Positions 25,201 through 37,225 of a DNA stretch of 64,000 nt are shown one piece after another. A program made the translations under genes and the position numbers. The DNA is from Paramecium sonneborni (taxonomy: Eukaryota > Ciliophora > Oligohymenophorea > Peniculida > Parameciidae). The stretch spans positions 186,001 through 250,000 of the forward strand of contig CAJJDN010000147.1 of assembly GCA_905182985.1 (NCBI GenBank), written 5' to 3'. Every line of letters starts with the position of its first letter. The first letter of the stretch is position 1. The notes under the pieces are model-generated. The model had not been told where the DNA came from and made no database searches. It saw only the letters and a program-made list of their open reading frames with translations.

Positions 25201-25996
25201 GCATAGTCTTCAAGTTTCTCATAGTTTTTGGTCACACTTCTAAATTCTTTCTAATTAATTTTCTATAGATGCTTGCTAAGAGTAGATTGAAACAAAACAC
25301 ATACTTTCCTAATCTGTAATTCTTCAAGAACTTTCCTCTATCAGATAAATCATCAAATGGTGTTTCTTTCTATTCACTATATAACAGTGGCTAATTCTTT
25401 TTTAATTCCTCTAACTTTGTAGCAGCTATTACAGTTCCACCACGTCTTTAAGGCTATTTTGTTAATTAAGGTTAATGATGCTTTCTTTAAAACGGACGAA
25501 TAGGACTTTTCTCTTCTTTAAATGCTAGTCTCTCTGATAATACTTATGCTTCCTCATTTAATTACTCAATTTGTTTTTAATCTTCATGATAAAGTTCTTA
25601 TATTGTTTCCTATTCTAAATTCTTTTATAAGTCTCTCAACTCTATACTATCGTCATCTTAAGTTGTTTTTATTTATCTTTTTTGTTAGGTTGAAATATCA
25701 GTTAAACGACCATATGAACACAATTTAGGAGATGGTATATGCATTTTAAATATATCTACTTATGATTTAACAGCTAAGGATTTCAAATTAGGAGATTTAT
25801 GAGTTAAAGAATTCCAAGAATGTTAAAAGCTTAATTATCTAACAAGGTATCTCTCTGTAGAAGGTTCAGTTTTTTAGATTTTTGAGACCCTATTGACTTC
25901 TTCTTTCTCTTCTGTTTCTTAAATTTTACGAACTTCACGTAATTTTTCCAATAATTTGGCAGGAGTATTATAAATCTTGAGTTTCTCGAACAACAT
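22267..25996 (-). CDS. Large LRR protein with coiled-coil N terminus, tandem copy 2
   Basis: Four introns (25276-25304, 24675-24697, 23384-23409, 23004-23031) leave exactly 1,208 codons, from MLFEKLKIYNTPAKLLEKLR to TGA 22267-22269. It differs from its neighbour by a ~250-residue N-terminal extension containing a coiled coil (LQKNLEQETIQELYHEDQKQ). LRRs (DLNLDNNGIDSKGCEFLSKY, VKKLSLENNKIGDQGANYLF) and the same central module (CWICEGWEEVKFTWSPGKSG, PIFLHVNFDGYRPVLM) follow. The helical C terminus (EFYEFIEALCRCAEKLSLIR) also matches. The first intron lies at the same codon as the single intron of copy 1. Tandem, same-strand, 26 bp apart: a local duplication followed by divergence. Confidence 0.86.
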
Positions 25997-26281
25997 AAAA
26001 TAATTATTGATGTTAATTTAATGAATATGAATGAATTTAACAAATCAACCATTAAATGTAAAAGAGAATGTATTATATTTAAAATAGCTAGTGGATGTAA
26101 AATATTGAAATTCAAAAAGAGATATACATAGATATAAAAAACGGTGTTAATTTGATAATTTAAAATAATGAATTAGATGATAGTAAATTGATAATGTATA
26201 TTTATTATTTAATAAGTATATAAAAAGGGATAAATAAATATTGGAAAAATGAAATGATATTGAAATAGAAGAACAAAAATT

Positions 26282-27700
26282 TCAAAATTGTCCAGCACTC
26301 TCTTTGAGTAATTCATCATCATGTTTTTCATCATAATTCTTTTCCTACTTAATATTGAATAAGGCTTATATTAAATATTATTTTTGTTGATCACTTATAT
26401 TTAATGATAAGAGATTAGGTTCACTCATTTGCATTAAACTCATTTCAGTGATTTTCATTCCTTCAAGAGTGTGTAATATGAAATCAGACTAGGAAAATAC
26501 TGAAATCGCATTACCCCAGATATTTTCCATAATTCATCCTACAATCTACGAGAATATTTGATTAATTTATTTTTAGTTTATTATTATTATTACTACTTTT
26601 GATCAGGTGTTGTAGGAGCTGTACGATGATATTTACGTTAATTATTCAATTTTTTTTTTTATCCATCTGAAAAATCTGAACCTCTTCTTGATAATGGATT
26701 AGATGAAGTAGTTATTGAACTAAATAATTCAAGTGGTTATCCAACTTCCATCTTCTCTCTATTAAGATCTTAAGGAATATAATTTGGAATAATAGGTCCT
26801 TAATAATTTGAATTTGATTTATATGGAATTCTAAGTACATTTTATGTATAAGGTTCTTCAATAATCCATTGTTTTTCATTCTATTATTTCGGTATTCTAA
26901 ATTAATATGAATTTAGTTTAATATACCTACGTTCTTAATCATTATGAAAGAATGGACACTCCTTTTTTTAACAATTAGGTTATGCACAAGGTTTTGTTTT
27001 GTATATTAATGGATGATATTCATATTCTTTCCATCCATGACAATTTAAACAATTCTCTTAATCAGGACAACCTCCTTAATCATATCTTTATATTTGATCT
27101 GTCTTATTCCAATATTAACATTCCTTAGGTTAAAGTAATTGAGGATCTCTTCTAAAATCTTATGCATTATGAGCATAAACACAACCAGCACGATCATGTC
27201 TTTGCATTAAACTAATTTATACGCTACAATATATGGACACCATATAGTTTTATAGTTTAACATCCAAAATTTCTTATCTTATACTAACTATTCTAATTTA
27301 AGCGGGATTCTCAACTCATGTTCATTATGAGCAAATGAACAATACATTCCATATTCACAATCTTTATTTTATACACAATATTTGCTTTTGTATCTATTTG
27401 GATGGTACACCTATTCTACTTTGTTGTGTGAAAATACACACAAATCTCCATTTGGACATTGTTCATATTAAGGACATATTTGACACCTTTCAATAATTAT
27501 TACTATTCTCACTTATATTTAAATTAATGAGGATCTCGTCTTCGATCAGATTCATCATGATAGTATGGACAAAATTTTTTATGTGTACTAGCATGTTATT
27601 GATTACATGCTTATGTTTTAAATTAAGCACAATCTATTTTTCTTTATTAATCTAAATTTGTATATGAATTCTCATGTGAACGTACCTTCCGTAAATTCAT
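26282..27700 (-). CDS. CCCH-type tandem zinc-finger protein (Unkempt/TZF-like)
   Basis: Three introns (27487-27512, 27212-27240, 26489-26514) give 446 codons, starting MNLRKVRSHENSYTNLDQQR. Repeated Cys-Cys-Cys-His units run through residues 25-290, for example FCPYYHDESDRRRDP, CPNGDLCVFSHNKVEQVYHP, CEYGMYCSFAHNEHELR, RAGCVYAHNAQDFRRDP and KECPFFHNDQERRY. Spacing and the 'YHP' and 'RRDP' links are those of Unkempt and plant TZF proteins, which bind AU-rich mRNA and control translation or decay. The C-terminal ~150 residues are low complexity with Gln runs. An A11 tract near 26650 was kept as read and stays in frame. Confidence 0.83.
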
Positions 27701-27922
27701 TTAAATATATTTATATATTAATATTATTTCATAAATATTAAATACATCTAATCATAATCATACTACTTCTTTTTTCTTTTCCTCTAATCTCATTTAATTC
27801 AATTCAAACACTTTAATTCTTTTTATATATTTAGAGAATAATAATATTGTTATCTATCTAAATTACTTTCTATATACTATTTTGAATTATTTTTGTATCA
27901 AAATTAAAAAACGAATACATTC

Positions 27923-30900
27923 ATGGAAGTGCAGAGATTTTAGATTTCCTATCCCCAAATGTAAAGTATGTTTGATACACCAAATTTATAATCAGGTTAA
28001 TCAGCTTAAATTTTACAATAACTTGGGTAAATAGCTGAATCTATGATAATAGGGATATTGAATAAGTTATGAATAAATTAGAAACAGATTCCAAAATTGG
28101 AATAGTAGATGTTCAAGGAAGACTAGAACAATTTGGAAGTAATCGATTAGAGCCTCCAAAATTATCTCCCTTTTATATGTGCATGTACAAATAAACGAAA
28201 GACTTTTGCATCCGTATTTTAGCATTCGCTACAGTAATAATGTTTTTGATGGCATTTTTCTCTGAAGAACCATTTGAATAAATAGTTTAAGCATTTTCCA
28301 TATTGATTGCTATTTGTGCTGTTGTAATAATAGGGGCAATGACAGACTATAGAAAAGAAAAATAATTTAGATAATTATATTTAGAATAAGAAGAATAATA
28401 GAAAAAAATATTTTAAGTAGTTCGAAATGGGAATGTAAGTTAGATGAATCATCTAGATTTATTAGTGGGAGATATTATAACAATAAAACCAGGTGATAAT
28501 ATCACAATAGATGGAATATTACTTGAAGGTACAGAAACAGTGGAAGTAGATGAAAGTATGATTTCAGGTTTGACAGATACAATATCAAAATAACCTAGAT
28601 CTAAAGGAGAAAATTGTTTCATACGTGGAGGTAGCAATATTTTTGAAGGCACAGCTAAAGCAATAGTTTTAGCAGTTGGTTCATCAACGTATTCAAATAG
28701 AATGAAACATGATAATTAATAAAAAGAGGAAGGAGAAGAAGAACTAATACATGATGAAAGATCTCCCTTAGCAAAAGCATTAGAAACCTTAGCTAAGTTT
28801 TTAGTCTTTATAGGTTGCATGAGTGCCTTAGCCATGTTTATAGTCTTAGAATTATATATGGTTAGAGAATTGAATGAATTGTAAGAAAAGATTTTCTCAT
28901 AATTTGCACTTAAGAAAGTTTTATCAGATTTTATAGATGCCTTTTTAATTATAGTATTATCTATTCCTGAAGGATTACCACTAATTGTTACTTTATCGTT
29001 GGCATTCTCTATAGCTAAACTAAGATAATAGGATATTGTCATTAGAAATTTACATGTATGTTAAGTCTTAGGTGGAGTTGACACGTTATGTTTTGATAAG
29101 ACAGGAACATTAACTTATAATAATCTAAAAGTAAGTAATTTGCATATTGCTAATGAAGAAAGAATCAATAATATTCCATCTTAAGATCCTATCTTTAGAA
29201 TCATGTCAGAAGCTATTCTCTCTACTAATTCAGCCTTTTTACCAGATGAAATTACTAAATAAGAAAAATATAACTAATAATTAGATTTTCATAATAATTA
29301 ATTTAATAAAAAATCAGAACATGCCAAATAGTAATAATCTGTTCATGATATCAATAAAAAAAGTGATTGGAGTGGCAATAGATTAGATGTTGCACTTATT
29401 GATTATTTAGAAATCAAACTTACAAGAGATTTAGTCAAAGAATATATGTAAGATCTAAAAAGCAAAATTAGAAAAACTATTCCAATTAATAATTATGGAT
29501 TTCATGCTGAAATTCTTCATATTAGAGGTGATAAATATAGAATCATTTTAAAAGGAAAGGCAAAAGAAATTATTGAAAAATCTAATTCACTTAATATATC
29601 AATTCCTGATAATTAAAACTTTTAAATCTATGAACCAGGAAACTTTACTATTTAATATTGTTGTAATCAAGATATGACATTTGAATATTCATAAATTGAA
29701 AAAAAAGCCGTATTAAATTATAATTCTTAATCATTAAAAACTATATCATTTGCATATAAAGATGTAGAAATACAAAATCTTATTGAATAAGATTGGAATA
29801 TGTTGCTTATGGAAAACAATTTTATTTATATTGGTACTATAGCAATGAGAGATGATATAAGATAGGAAGCAAAAAGATTAGATAGTGCCTTAAAGATGGG
29901 TAATATGAATGTGATGATATTAACAGGAGATACAAGAGTAAATACTGTGAATGTAGCTAAATAATTAGGTTGGGTTAGTTGTGATTAAGCTGATGCTGAA
30001 ATTCAAAGAAATAGTGAACATTTACCAAAATCATCATAATTAATGAATCATCAACATGATATTTTAATAGTAGAACCTACTAGGATTTAAGAATCAAAGA
30101 GTGGGCAAATAGTTTCAACATTAATAGAATGTCCTAAGGATGATATTCAACCTTTATTAAAGGATGATTATGAAGGGTAATATTTAAAATAAGGATCTTT
30201 CAGTAATGTTCTGATTTTAAACTTTTAAGAATATGTAATAAGAATCAGAAAAATATTAAAAGAATCAAAGATTTTTTATACTCATTAAGAAGTAAATGAG
30301 AAAAATATAGTATCTAAAATACCAGAGATTTTAGATGATACCTTAGCAAGTGAAGTAATATTTTATAAATATTAAATATAGAAAGTTTAAAGGATGAATA
30401 ATTAATTATAGATTTTAGCAGACTTGAATTAACATTAAAAACATTAATTTTTAGAAGTTTATTCTAATATTAATGAATCTACTATAGGCTATGTAGGAGA
30501 TGGTAATAATGACGCAATTGCTTTATAAACTGCTTCAGTTGGTATTACATTGGGTAAAACTGCTACAAATATAGCAAGAGAATGTAGTGGAATTATTTTA
30601 ATGAATGATAAATTGGATGGTATTGAACTATGTATGAAATATGGTAGGAACATATTTTTAAATATTAAAAGATTTATCTATTTCTAATTGAGTTTCTTTT
30701 TAAATTCAATTGCTATTATGTTAACTTCCTCTATTGTATTAAAATAATAACCATACACAGTGTTATAAGTTATTTGGTTAAGTTTGTAAGATTATATATT
30801 TTAATCTTTTAGAGTACAAGATATCTTTTCAGCAGTTGCTTTAAGTACAGAAGTGCCTTAAGATGATATTTTAAAGAGAACTAAACCAGCTAAAAGAGGA

Positions 30901-31389
30901 GAGAATATCATAGATAAATTCTTACTCTAAATGACTTGCACTTAAGCAATCTTTCAATTTTTGGCTACTCTTTTTGTCCTATTTTTAACTCCTACTATTT
31001 TTGGAATTGAGTAATTATTATCCATATTAAATAGACCTTCTTATAAACATGATTTACATGCTTTAGGAGCAGAATTTATACCAGCATTTGCTATTCATTA
31101 TACTTTAGTTTATCATTTGACTGCCATGTTTTAAATTGTTAATTTGATATGTAGTAGAAGAATAGGATAACATGAATACAATGTATTCGATGGAATTCAT
31201 AAAAATAAACCATTCACTATCATGATTGTAGGATTAATTATTATTCAATAAGTTATTATTTATGCTGGAGGTAAATATTTCAAAACTGCTTAATTAACTA
31301 TTTGGTAAAACATTTTCTGTCTTTGTTTATCATTTGGAGCCTTGCTTGTATTTTGGTTGTCTAAATATTATTATTCAACTAAAAAATGA
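27923..31389 (+). CDS. PMCA-like P-type calcium ATPase (P2B)
   Basis: Two introns (28027-28052, 30786-30812) leave 1,138 codons. Visible hallmarks are the actuator region (DLLVGDIITIKPGDNI and DESMISGLTD), the M4 motif SIPEGLPLIVTLSLAFS, the phosphorylation site CFDKTGTLT, the nucleotide-domain KGKAKEII in place of KGASE, and TGDTRVNTVNVAKQLG. The hinge VGDGNNDAIALQTASVGI is followed by six C-terminal helices. P2B pumps export Ca from the cytosol at the cell surface or the contractile vacuole. Oddities: the protein ends right after the last helix, without the calmodulin-binding tail of animal PMCAs. The M6 segment WLSLVQDIFSAVALSTEVP has Ser where the family's Ca-ligand Asn is expected. In the hinge, Thr-Asn-Asp-Ala-Pro is replaced by Asn-Asn-Asp-Ala-Ile. 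Confidence 0.9.
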
Positions 31390-32094
31390 TATAATCAATC
31401 AATAATATAATAAATATTCAATCAACTTATCACTTATTCTATTCTAAATACATTCTTATGATTATTATTCAATTCACTATCAAACTTCTTCCTCTCTTTT
31501 TATAAAAATTATACTCATATGTACAATTAAAGAAATTACCATTTAAATCTCCAATCCAAGGTTTTTAAATCTCGATTATAAACATTATAATTCAACTCAT
31601 CATCATTATTCTTACTATAATCAATACTTCATATATAATTCTAATTTATAATCATTTTTAGATATTTTATTATCTTTTAATGATCTATTATTTAATTTAC
31701 ATTTCAATTTTAAAACATATTTCATTTAATTGTCATATACAATTCTGTTTCATATTTCAACTTTCATTTTAATTTTTAAAGGTATTTCTATTCCTTATAA
31801 TTTTAAATAATTTACACAATATTAAGTATATACTATTGCTATAATTATTATTTGGAAAGTTTTCTATTAATCTTAGAGTTTATGTTAAAAAGTATTTATT
31901 AAATTTATACAATAACTTTATAAAATAGAATCATTTTATTTAATTATAATTGATTATTTTCTTAATAATTATAAGTTCTTTTATTTTATTTTAAATTGAT
32001 TTTTAGTGATTTTCTCACTAAATTTAAAGTGAATGTGGAAATATGATTCAATAATTCGGAATTATTGTATTTCCTTCAATAAAAATATCATTTC
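31390..32094 (-). pseudogene. Intergenic with a small minus-strand relic
   Basis: Between 31540 and 31880 the minus strand has coding-like pieces in alternating frames: YVLKLKCKLNNRSLKDNKIS, then NDDELNYNVYNRDLKTLDWR. TGA codons interrupt, and no intron of the usual size repairs them. The rest of the 700 bp is plain AT-rich spacer. No parent gene recognised. Confidence 0.3.
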
Positions 32095-33153
32095 ATGCTC
32101 ACTAGAAAATAATCAAAAGAATTACAACAAAAGAAACAAATGAAACAATGTTCAAAATTAACCCAACAGCATTCTTATCTTAATGAAAGTCTTTCAACTG
32201 AAATTATGGAAAATGTTTTTATTGAAATGTTAGAATTATTAGATGTGGGAAATAAGTTATAGGTAGAGACTGATTTTCAAGAAAGTTGTTTAGATCCATA
32301 AACAAAAAGAATAGAGGATTATAATAATTGTTACAATAAGGAGTTCTTTGAATCCTTAGTTAATGATTAAATTGATTTAACTTAATGCTTATTAAATCAT
32401 CAAATTAGAGCAGAGATTCGAGGTAGAATGGTTGATTGGATGATTGAAGTATTTGCTGCCAACGAATGCATAAATGATAATACATTTTTCAGAGCTGTTA
32501 ATTTGATGGATGCATTTCTTAAAAGCACTTATAATTACACTGAATAACATCTTTATTTAATAGGTGTTACTTGTATATTCATTGCTTCCAAGATTGAAGA
32601 CATATAATCTTTTGGAATTAAAACTATAACTGAAGATCTTTCTCATAATAAATTTTCATCATTCTAAATTAAAGAATTTGAATCAATAATATTAGAGACT
32701 TTGAATTATGATACCAATTTTCCTACAGTTAACGATTACTTATCATATTTAAGATATTAATTATTTGGATAATCTTAAAAGTATTTAAATCTATATATTT
32801 TAGTTAATCTGTCTAAGTCATTCATGAAACTGCTCTTTATATTCTAAAAATGTGTTATCATGATTACTAATTAATGCAAAATAAATAGATACTTTTAGCT
32901 GCTAGTATTTTAGGATATACAATTTAAAAATATATATAAAATCATATGTCCAATCTAGGTGCAAAATTAAAGAAATAATTACTATAGACAGTATGAAATC
33001 ATTTTTATTCTTTAGCAAAACAATCTCCTTAGAATTGGGCAACTCGATTTAATTGAATATTTGAAATGTCTCTCTTAAGTAGAAGAGCTAACATAATATT
33101 TTCACCTTAAGTATCCTTCTTGCAAAAACCTTATAGAAGTTAAAATGGGTTGA
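32095..33153 (+). CDS. Cyclin (A/B-like)
   Basis: Two introns (32781-32803, 32991-33015) leave 337 codons, starting MLTRKQSKELQQKKQMKQCS. The cyclin box begins with IRAEIRGRMVDWMIEVFAAN, the equivalent of the mitotic cyclin 'MRailvdWLvEV'. It continues with FRAVNLMDAFLKSTYNY, LIGVTCIFIASKIEDI and LETLNYDTNFPTVNDYLSYL. The second cyclin fold follows, with LLAASILGYTI. Cyclins bind and activate CDKs through this box; the Lys and Glu of the CDK contact (K in ASKIE) are present. No destruction box (RxxL) is obvious near the N terminus. Confidence 0.9.
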
Positions 33154-33496
33154 TTTTTCATAGATTTTTTTATCTTTTTTTTATAAATTTGATTAGAAAT
33201 GAAATTCAATTGATTTTTTTAACAATAAAAGGTTATTTGCATTAAATAAGAATAATAAGATATTTAATTATTGAGATAATAAAAGTAGTTTTTAAATGGA
33301 TAATGTAAATAAGAATTTAATGAAAGCAAATAAATTTAATATATAATGAATTATGATTATTCATAGATATATATATTTTTACATACATAATAATGTTATG
33401 GAATGTTATTATATAATATATAAGGATAGAATTAACACTGATTATTTTATTTGTTTTATCACATAATAAAAATAATAATTTATAGAATTATAGTGA
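33154..33496. other. Intergenic, nothing recognised
   Basis: About 340 bp of very AT-rich spacer between the cyclin and Rab genes, including TA-rich runs. It presumably holds the cyclin 3' end and the Rab promoter. No motif stands out. Confidence 0.5.
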
Positions 33497-34271
33497 ATGA
33501 GTAAAGAGAGTTTGCCTATGTTTAAGTTTATAGTAGTTGGTGACCAATGTAATAAGATATTTGAGATTTAGCTGTTGGAAAGAGTAGTTTTGTAAAATAA
33601 TATTCAGAAAGCCAGTTTATAGAGGGTATGAGTAAAGCAACAGTTGGAGTAGAGTTTGTAAAGAAATTAGTAATAGTTGATAAACGCAGAGTTGAACTAT
33701 AAATATGGGATACTGTATAGATTTTAGAATGATTGATTAGGCAGGATAAGAATAATTTCGTAGCATGATTAAGAGTTTTTATCGTGGAGCTGCAGCTGTA
33801 TTTGTGTTATATAGTATCAATTAAAGAGATTCATTTGAAAAATTATAAGATTGGTTATCAGAATTACATGAAAGTGCTCATGAAGAAATAATCAAAATAC
33901 TTGTAGGAAATAAATCAGATATGGAACGTTGTGTATAGAAAGAAGAAGCTGAAAAATTCATGAATGCAAACAACTTTAGTTTATTTTTTGAAACATCTGC
34001 AAAGACTGGAGAGAACGTAGAAAAAGTAAAGTAAAAATGAATATGTAAGGCTTTTGTCGAAGCTGTAAAATTGGTCATCATGAGAATGTTTACTAGTGAA
34101 TCCTTTAAAAATTCCATAAAAACTACAAAAAAAACTCCAGCTAATTCTAAATAGAATACAAGCAGAAGTGATTAACCAATTTAAGAGGTAACATAATCAT
34201 CCTCAAAGCCAATTTAATTGTAAACTCAGAACAATTAAGAAAATAATCATGCAAAAAAATAATGTTGTTGA
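33497..34271 (+). CDS. Rab-family small GTPase
   Basis: Three introns (33549-33571, 33715-33740, 34026-34049) leave 234 codons. G1 is GDQSVGKSS, created across the first intron. Switch I contains TVGVEF, G3 is WDTAGQEQFRS (spanning intron 2), G4 is VGNKSDME and G5 is ETSAKTG. The RabF-type FRSMIKSFYRGAAAVFVLYS follows switch II. The Gln-rich tail ends in Lys-Gln-Cys-Cys, the double-cysteine geranylgeranylation signal of Rabs. It acts in vesicle targeting on intracellular membranes. The sequence resembles the Rab2/Rab4 branch, but the subfamily is not firm. The DENN gene that starts 48 bp downstream could encode a Rab activator, though there is no evidence that the two act together. Confidence 0.93.
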
Positions 34272-34318
34272 TTTTGAAATTTGCAAATTACAATTGTATT
34301 TTATAATTAATTACCTTT

Positions 34319-35685
34319 ATGATTAAAGCTTTATTTGCTGCTGAGTTTGATTTAGTCAAAGGTAAGAAAATCTATCCTTATCTAATAGGATGTGTAATAA
34401 CGGCATCTTATCCAAAAACTTCTGATTCAGAATTTCATGAATTGGCATCTTATATGATTCCTGATGGGGTACATAAAATCAAATAAGACAAATTCTTTTT
34501 TAGAATCGGAAATATAAGATTTATACCTGGTTAAGTACATACATATCATTTTGATTATGAATGGAAATAATTATTGAAAAGTTAAAATCAAATATTAAGT
34601 TATTAAGATGAAAATGTGATTAAAATAAGAGGTGAAAAGGAATCTGAATGGTTAGATATTAATTTATTCAATGCTAATATTTAAGTAATTTCACATGATT
34701 TTGTGTCAATTACATTGAATCCAGATTTAATTTATGGCATAAAAGGAAAATTTACATAAGATTATTATATGGCATGTTTAAAGAATAAAAAAGATTCCAC
34801 AATTAAGAGAGGATCTTTAATTAGATCTATTGCTATATGTGCAACAGATTTACTTTTTTTAGGAATTTGCGATTTGAAAATTGAAAAATGTTTGGAAGAA
34901 TATTTTGAATAAGTTGGACTTGATCATTGGGTAAATGATGCTGATACAAATCCTTAAATAATTGAATAAATCTTAGAAAATGGATTTAATGAAGTTTCAA
35001 ATGATTTAGCATATTATAAGTTTTCTCATTCTCTTTTGGATTACTCTTCCAAAGAATTAGGAAATTTATATCCAAAAAGAGCATATGGTTTAACAATAAA
35101 TGCCTCATTGCTTAATCTATTTGAAAAGTTTAATATGAAGGTTCGTATTCTCTATAGAGCCCTATTATAATAAAAGAGAATCATATTTCTTTGTCATGAA
35201 TGTAGTAATTAAGAAAAATAAATTGGAGATAATATGGTAAAAAGTGACATTATATCAAAAAGTATTTTAATGTCTGTAATCTTGTTTTGAGCTTATGTTT
35301 TCTTGTTTCCCCTTTAAATATTATTTAGAATATTTAAGGTTATAAGTCATTACTTGATAAAGGATGGGAATAATCAAATTCTTGGATATCAATAGTTTCT
35401 AATCCAATTTTTGAGTATCGTAAAGAATGGTGGGATATCTTAATTGATGTAAATGCTGGAAAGATTATAGAATCCAAAACAGAATAATCATTATTTATCA
35501 ACAATGAAACAGATATTGATTTCTTTTAAAATTTAATCAATCTAATTCAGGTCTCACATATTAATGAATTATAAGTTAGATCTATTCTATAAAAATACAC
35601 ATCTTCAATTATTGGAAATTTGGTATTCTATTTCATTATTATATTTAGCCTCAAACTATACATTTTAAAGGATATAGAAAGATGA
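34319..35685 (+). CDS. AVL9/DENN-domain protein
   Basis: Introns at 34362-34388 and 35237-35262 leave 438 codons, from MIKALFAAEFDLVKGCVITA to TGA 35683-35685. The opening G-C-V-I-T-A-S-Y-P and the stretch SYMIPDGVHKIKQDKFFFRI correspond to the longin/uDENN start of AVL9-type proteins (a 'vvasyP ... fPDg....d..fF' pattern). Middle segments (YGLTINASLLNLFEKFNMKV) fit the cDENN core. AVL9 and its relatives act in late secretory traffic, and DENN domains commonly serve as Rab exchange factors. The length is somewhat short for the family, so the dDENN end may be reduced. The second intron is needed to stay in frame. Confidence 0.72.
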
Positions 35686-35762
35686 AAATTAAAGAATTAT
35701 TTAATGAATAACAATATTCATAATTGTTAAATATTTTAACAATATTTAAATTGCAAAAAAGT

Positions 35763-36027
35763 ATGGAAGATGTAGAGTTGTTATAAATTTATGAAAATCT
35801 TTTAGATTGCTTAAAGACAGAAAATTAGTTTAAAGAATTTTTTAAAGTATATAAATTTTTTTATTCTCTAGTTATTTACAGAATCTAACTATGATTTAAA
35901 TACATTTGGAATTGGAACAATGTGTTAAGAAGTTGTAGTTTAAGAGAAATGTAGAGAGTTTTTAAAATTAATAGAAAAGTGGGATAAACAACTGATGAAG
36001 AAAATTAACTTATTCTTTTTAATTTGA
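35763..36027 (+). CDS. Small helical protein of unknown function
   Basis: A 25-nt intron (35847-35871) joins MEDVELLQIYENLLDCLKTE... to LFTESNYDLNTFGIGTMCQE, and the frame ends at TGA 36025-36027 for 79 residues. It is predicted fully helical and acidic at the N terminus. A correctly placed intron with a strong coding pattern on both sides supports a real gene. No family recognised. Confidence 0.55.
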
Positions 36028-36149
36028 TGTATAATATATATATATTTTTCTATCAAAATTGAATTTCTAATAAGAGAACTTTTTGAGGATTCTTAAATTA
36101 ATAAGAATAATTATCAACAAATTAATATAATAAATTAATAATATAAATA

Positions 36150-36324
36150 CATTTTAGTTATTTTGGAATAAATTTTTATCTCTTTTTTCTCTTTTTTTGT
36201 GTAATGTAATAATAGGTAAAAACAATATGAAAATTAAAATGAAAAAAATTCAACTGACAATGAAGAGTCAAGAACAACTACTAATAATGAAATTAAATAA
36301 ATAGGAATTCTTTAAAAAATATGA
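36150..36324 (+). CDS. Possible short membrane-anchored ORF
   Basis: A frame ending at TGA 36322-36324 reads LVILEQIFISLFSLFVQ followed by a polar tail (STDNEESRTTTNNEIKQIGI). A hydrophobic helix plus an acidic Ser/Thr tail would suit a single-pass protein, but there is no in-frame ATG unless an upstream exon exists. It could be the last exon of the gene at 35763. Confidence 0.25.
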
Positions 36325-36359
36325 ATGACTTTAATATTTTTGTTATTATATTTTATTAA

Positions 36360-37048
36360 TCAACCCCATCTGAATCTGCCAGGTGGATAGAATGGTCCTG
36401 CAATGAATCTATCTGATGCCAAATAAGCCTTAATCTAAGGGAGATTAGAAAATTCATCATGATGTTTCTTAATATTTGCTTATGAATTAAAGACATCTAA
36501 GTTGAAGGCTTTTAACGTTTCTTCTATTTCAAAAAGTAAGAAATCAACATAAGTTAAATTGTTTCCTGCAGCCCATGTTTTACCTCCTAAAAAGGCATTC
36601 AACTTTTCTATAAGCCAAAGAATTTCTGTTTTGAAAAATTCTTCTTTTTATGCAGCATACTATTCTTCTGTGAATGTAATTAATGTAAAGAACACTTTAA
36701 GTATATCTTAAATTACTCCTTTTGTCTAAGCAAGAGTAACTTATTCATCTGGAGTTGTTCCTAATAAATCAGCTCTATTGGCTTTGTGTGCCAAATATAC
36801 ATATAGAGCACCACTTTCGAAAACCCATTTGTCTCCATCTTTTATATAAGGCAAATTCACAAGAACTTCATTATTTAATGGAGCCTAGGCAACTTCACCA
36901 AACCATTCTTCTGGTTTCAAGTATCTTTTTTCTTCAAATGGTAAACCAAGGTATTCCAAATAATATCTCACTAAAATTATTCTAAATTATTACATGGTTA
37001 ACCAAGTCCTCTGATTCCCCAATATCCAAACAACAATTTATCTGCCAT
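36360..37048 (-). CDS. Glutathione S-transferase, mu-like, copy 1
   Basis: One 23-nt intron (36971-36993) leaves 222 codons. It opens MADKLLFGYWGIRGLGQPLR, the hallmark of mu-class GSTs (GYW-x-IRG-L-x-QP with the catalytic Tyr). NLPYIKDGDKWVFESGALYV gives the cis-Pro and the Glu-Ser pair that contact glutathione. The helical C-terminal domain carries TYVDFLLFEIEETLKAFN. It conjugates glutathione to electrophiles in the cytosol. The length (221) is normal. A paralog with the intron at the same codon lies at 37776-38467, in the same orientation. Confidence 0.93.
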
Positions 37049-37102
37049 TATATTATATTTAATAATCCTAAATAAAAATAATCTGCTTTTAAATTGTTGA
37101 AT

Positions 37103-37225
37103 TCAAAATTGGAATATTCCTTTTTCTAATTTTTTAGGATTTAAGAATTTACCATTCTCAAACTCTTTGAATTCTTATTTTATCACTTTACCATTAAGAT
37201 ATTCATCCATTGATTGATTCAACAT
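37103..37225 (-). CDS. Possible 40-residue ORF
   Basis: Starts MLNQSMDEYLNGKVIKQEFK and ends at TGA 37103-37105. It has a coding-like composition and lies just upstream of GST copy 1 on the same strand. It could be a tiny gene or the remnant of one. No family. Confidence 0.3.

Noticed and set aside
27923..29042. Minus-strand ORFs at 28449-28652 and 28716-29042
   Set aside because: They are antisense shadows of the Ca-ATPase gene.
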